From positions 7,614,842-7,678,841 of the forward strand of contig NC_135549.1 of the NCBI RefSeq assembly GCF_964340395.1: a stretch of 64,000 bases of DNA. The letters run 5' to 3'. How positions within the stretch are numbered: the first letter of the stretch is position 1; each line of letters begins with the position of its first letter. This document shows positions 61,081 to 64,000 of the stretch, piece by piece. The translations under genes and the position numbers were made by a program. Under the pieces are notes generated by a model. The model was not told where the DNA came from and made no database searches. It worked only from the letters and a program-made list of their open reading frames with translations. Origin of the DNA: Glandiceps talaboti (lineage: Eukaryota; Hemichordata; Enteropneusta; Spengelidae).

Positions 61081-64000
61081 ATCACCAATGCCGTCATTTC
61101 GTAAAATTGTCTTTGATATAGAGTATAGTTAAAGCAAGAGACGTAAGACAGTTACACGAGGAAGTTAACAAGTGAACGATGCGTTGACGTCTACGTACGT
61201 AGTGTAGCCTAACACCGTCTAACTCTGAACCATAGTGACGACTACCGTGTTTAGGAGATTGTCGTCTGAGCTATGGTCAGGCAAAAACTGTCAGTGTCGT
61301 ATCAGTCACCAGGGCCAACAGTTGCCGACTTCAAATCTTCAAGTTTGTCGCACTAAAGAGACAATGACAGTTCTTGAAAAGCGCTGTTATTTTTCTAGTG
61401 CACCCGGAAGATCTCAGTGACTGAATCATTCGTAAAATTACTATACTTCCTCAATCTTGTTTGTTTGTTTGTTTGTTTGGAAGTATAATACAATACAGTG
61501 GTTTATCCCCGAACCAAAAATACCCGTCGTGCGTCAGTCTACTCAGAAATGACTTACTCCATAGGTTTTGTCAGTGGCTGTCTGTAGTTTTGTAGGACGT
61601 TTAAACATAATTACAGATAGAGCAGAGAGAACATAGTATCAATGTAACTGTAACACATTGCGAGAAAAGGAACTTCAAGCTACGCTTCCTGTGACTTCTA
61701 GAGCTATTGTTGTGTATCATTGTACCCGAACCATTGTGTTCATCAGATCATCAGATCACAGGGTCCCTGTCTATTTTTTAAAGGTTTGAGCCAAAGTCGC
61801 TCTATATCTATAGAGGGACTGTCGTTCAACGAATCCGTCCCAATCATATTATGTGTTTCTTTTCTCTTAGTGTTTTGCTTTCTCAACCAGTGTTCCAAAT
61901 CTATATTCGAAACGCAAATCATTGGTAAGAAATAAAGTTCAGTTTGCATATTTTTGACAAACGAATATACAAGATACCTGCAAACAAATCGACTGGTCCA
62001 ATGTACATATACATGTACATGTACATGTACGTATACATGTACTTCCTTGTTGAGATAACATTGTTGAGATTACAATGAAATACGTGCCTAGATTTGTATC
62101 AGTCCGTGGGTGCTGATATGAGTCATACACGTTCTTGCTTACTTTTTTAAACAAGGTATATCTGTAGTTCCTATATATGAAAATTCGAATGATGCCACTA
62201 CTAATGTACAGTTTAATATGTTTACCCTACATAAGGAGTTTTAATTTAGTGTGGCAAATATATACTTTTTTACCCGGCCAGTGTCATCTTGAAAGAAAAA
62301 TAATCTTCAAATTGAGATTATGCATCCTTGTGGTATTTAAAGTTAGAGATACGTCAACAGTGTCAGCAGACATGAAAGTTCACTAGTTCTTAAAAGACAT
62401 ACATTGATATTGTATATTGGATATATAGGTTGACAGCCCTTTAAGCCAACCAAATTTAATGAAAGACGTCACGGTGAACTTAAAATTGCCATGATTAGGC
62501 CTAATAAAAAAATTGTGTGGTTCCGATTACGCTCAATTTTAAAATAGGTGGGTGGGTGGATTTTTTATTTTATTTTATTTTTTCAGTTGTGAGTCTAGTT
62601 CAGGCAGTTGTGTATTTTCCAAATGGTCTCTGTGTTATTGGTTTCTTCCCATCACATGTACAGCCATTACATATTTGAAGAACAGTTAAATTGTGAGTTT
62701 CTGCGTTCACTATTTCTAACGAGACTTCACACAATTTTCACGATTTTATTAATTTTTTTCTCGAATGTGCAAAAAAAGTTATGGTCGGCAGTGAAAAACT
62801 AAGTGGGGTCGAGTAACCGGAACCAAACAATTATGTTCAGGCCTTACAATATTATAACACAGCAGTAGATTTCGAGACAAAATATATTTTTTAAGTTTAG
62901 AAACCTACAGACTATTTCATTTGTTTTTTTCTCACTCACTCGTCCAATAAATGAGAAGTATGTCGACTCTAGAATTGGAAATGTCTCTGAGAGCCAGAAG
63001 TCTAGCTAATAAGTTCAAAGGCTAGACGTTAGTGACTGAATATCTACATGAAGTCCATTTGCTGACCCTTCTTCACGCCTACAGACTGTAATACTATGAC
63101 TCAGCTTGATTCCGAATAATTCAGTAAGGATGAGGAAGTAACAAATAAGAAAAGGAAGAAGTTTTGAAATATTTAAATTTTTAACTTGGGTAGTGGTTTC
63201 TGGTTTCAAAAGAAAAAAAAATTGCGAAATTCTGTTTACTATGGTCCCTGCACTGATTAAAGTTGTGTGAATTAAATAAGTTTCATATTCGTATGGCTAC
63301 AGAAAATTGAATCCGCTGATAATTTCCAAAGGTTTAGATCATTTCGTATTAATCGTCTAGTTCGTTCAGATATTGGGAAGCTACAACAACTTGGCCTTTT
63401 TTTCTATGAACAATCTGTAGGTTTAGAACGATTGGTACCAAAACACGCCTTCATTTGGTCAGTCTGTATGATTGAAAGTGTATGTGCTATTGTTATATTA
63501 TTATTAAGTTATTTCACCCAGGCAGAACTGGACTGGAGCTTTTCAATTGTAAGACAGGGAGTTCCTTTTAGAGGTAAGCCAGCTAGATCTGGCAAAATAC
63601 CATATTCTTTATTGTTTCCTTACAACCACTCAAACTATAAAGGAAGCTCACGTAAAACAATTCAAAATGCTAACACATTTTTTTATTACTTTGGGAACAT
63701 TGTAGCAATTCTCTCCGAGTATACATAACATAGACCCGTAGGTGGCAATTATAGTTGTGTGTACATTAATGTGTAAATATTACATTGATGTAAATTGCGG
63801 CATTAAGTTGAGGAATATTGGCTTGAAATCTGTCGAACCAGTCGCAGATAACAAGACCGAAGATCATTGAATGGTGTGTAAAATGGTATAATGTTGTAGA
63901 TAGCTCCTGAACGATAATTATGACGGAACACATTTACTAAGAAACTCCTCCATACAATTATAGAAACACTAGTTTCCTCAACTGCTTGACAGAACCAATA
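61081..64000. other. 5' flank of SEFIR-CARD copy 2 to window end
   Basis: It repeats the unit 1 flank up to 63598, including the possible SLC22-like exon. From 63599 to the window end the sequence is unique, AT-rich and without a recognised exon. Confidence 0.6.
63421..63573 (+). CDS. Possible exon of a multi-pass transporter (SLC22-like), unit 2
   Basis: Same length, frame and splice sites as 55108-55260, with a few amino-acid changes (ELDWSFSIVRQGVPFR in place of ELGWSISIVRQGFLFR). An open frame in both copies favours a real exon, but the duplication is too recent for this to be strong evidence. No second exon was found before the window ends. Confidence 0.38.

Larger units (their letters stand above)
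55286..63598. repeat. Tandem segmental duplication, unit 2 (8,313 bp)
   Basis: It runs head to tail with unit 1. It differs by scattered substitutions, microsatellite lengths, an insertion of about 100 bp at 56812-56912, a roughly 0.4 kb loss around 60400, a CAACA-type expansion at 59778-59880 and a 63-nt loss inside a coding exon. The order of all features is the same. Confidence 0.9.

Overview
The window is animal (metazoan) nuclear DNA. It shows split genes with GT/AG introns, many long microsatellites, a tRNA-derived SINE, non-LTR retrotransposon fragments and MITE-like elements, and no bacterial-style gene packing. The gene families (SEFIR receptors with IL-17-receptor-type ectodomains, EGF modules joined by phase-1 introns, CARD proteins) point to an invertebrate bilaterian, such as an invertebrate deuterostome or a lophotrochozoan. 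The species cannot be fixed from the sequence alone. All gene models were spliced by eye. In every complete model the exon phases agree and the summed coding length is a multiple of three, but no transcript evidence was available.

Layout. (1) 1-3734, plus strand: the 3' half of a membrane IL-17-receptor-like gene (EGF, TM, SEFIR), followed at once by a MITE. (2) 7267-12422, plus: a complete 10-exon gene whose ectodomain resembles the IL-17 receptor but which has no TM or SEFIR. It ends in an exon coding a very basic tail, so it is predicted to be secreted. (3) 14545-26932, plus: a complete 12-exon receptor (signal peptide, two fnIII-like domains, EGF, TM, SEFIR; 723 aa), with LINE fragments and microsatellites in intron 1. 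(4) 31253-35730, plus: a 7-exon EF-hand protein (568 aa). (5) 38553-44939, minus: a SEFIR-CARD-CARD-FN3 protein (about 652 aa). (6) 46477-63598: a recent tandem duplication of an 8.3-8.8 kb unit. Each unit holds one intact minus-strand SEFIR-CARD-CARD gene (450 and 430 aa) and one plus-strand exon that may belong to an SLC22-like transporter.

How the genes may work together. In known IL-17 signalling, ligand binds the paired fnIII-like ectodomains and the receptor SEFIR recruits a cytosolic SEFIR adaptor (Act1/CIKS in vertebrates). Here two or more membrane receptors, one predicted soluble binding protein and three SEFIR proteins carrying tandem CARD-like domains lie within 64 kb. The simplest reading is a local cluster of receptor, decoy and adaptor genes in which SEFIR-SEFIR contact could connect IL-17-type receptors to CARD-based assemblies. 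That link is inference. The domain fusions and the cluster are read from the sequence.
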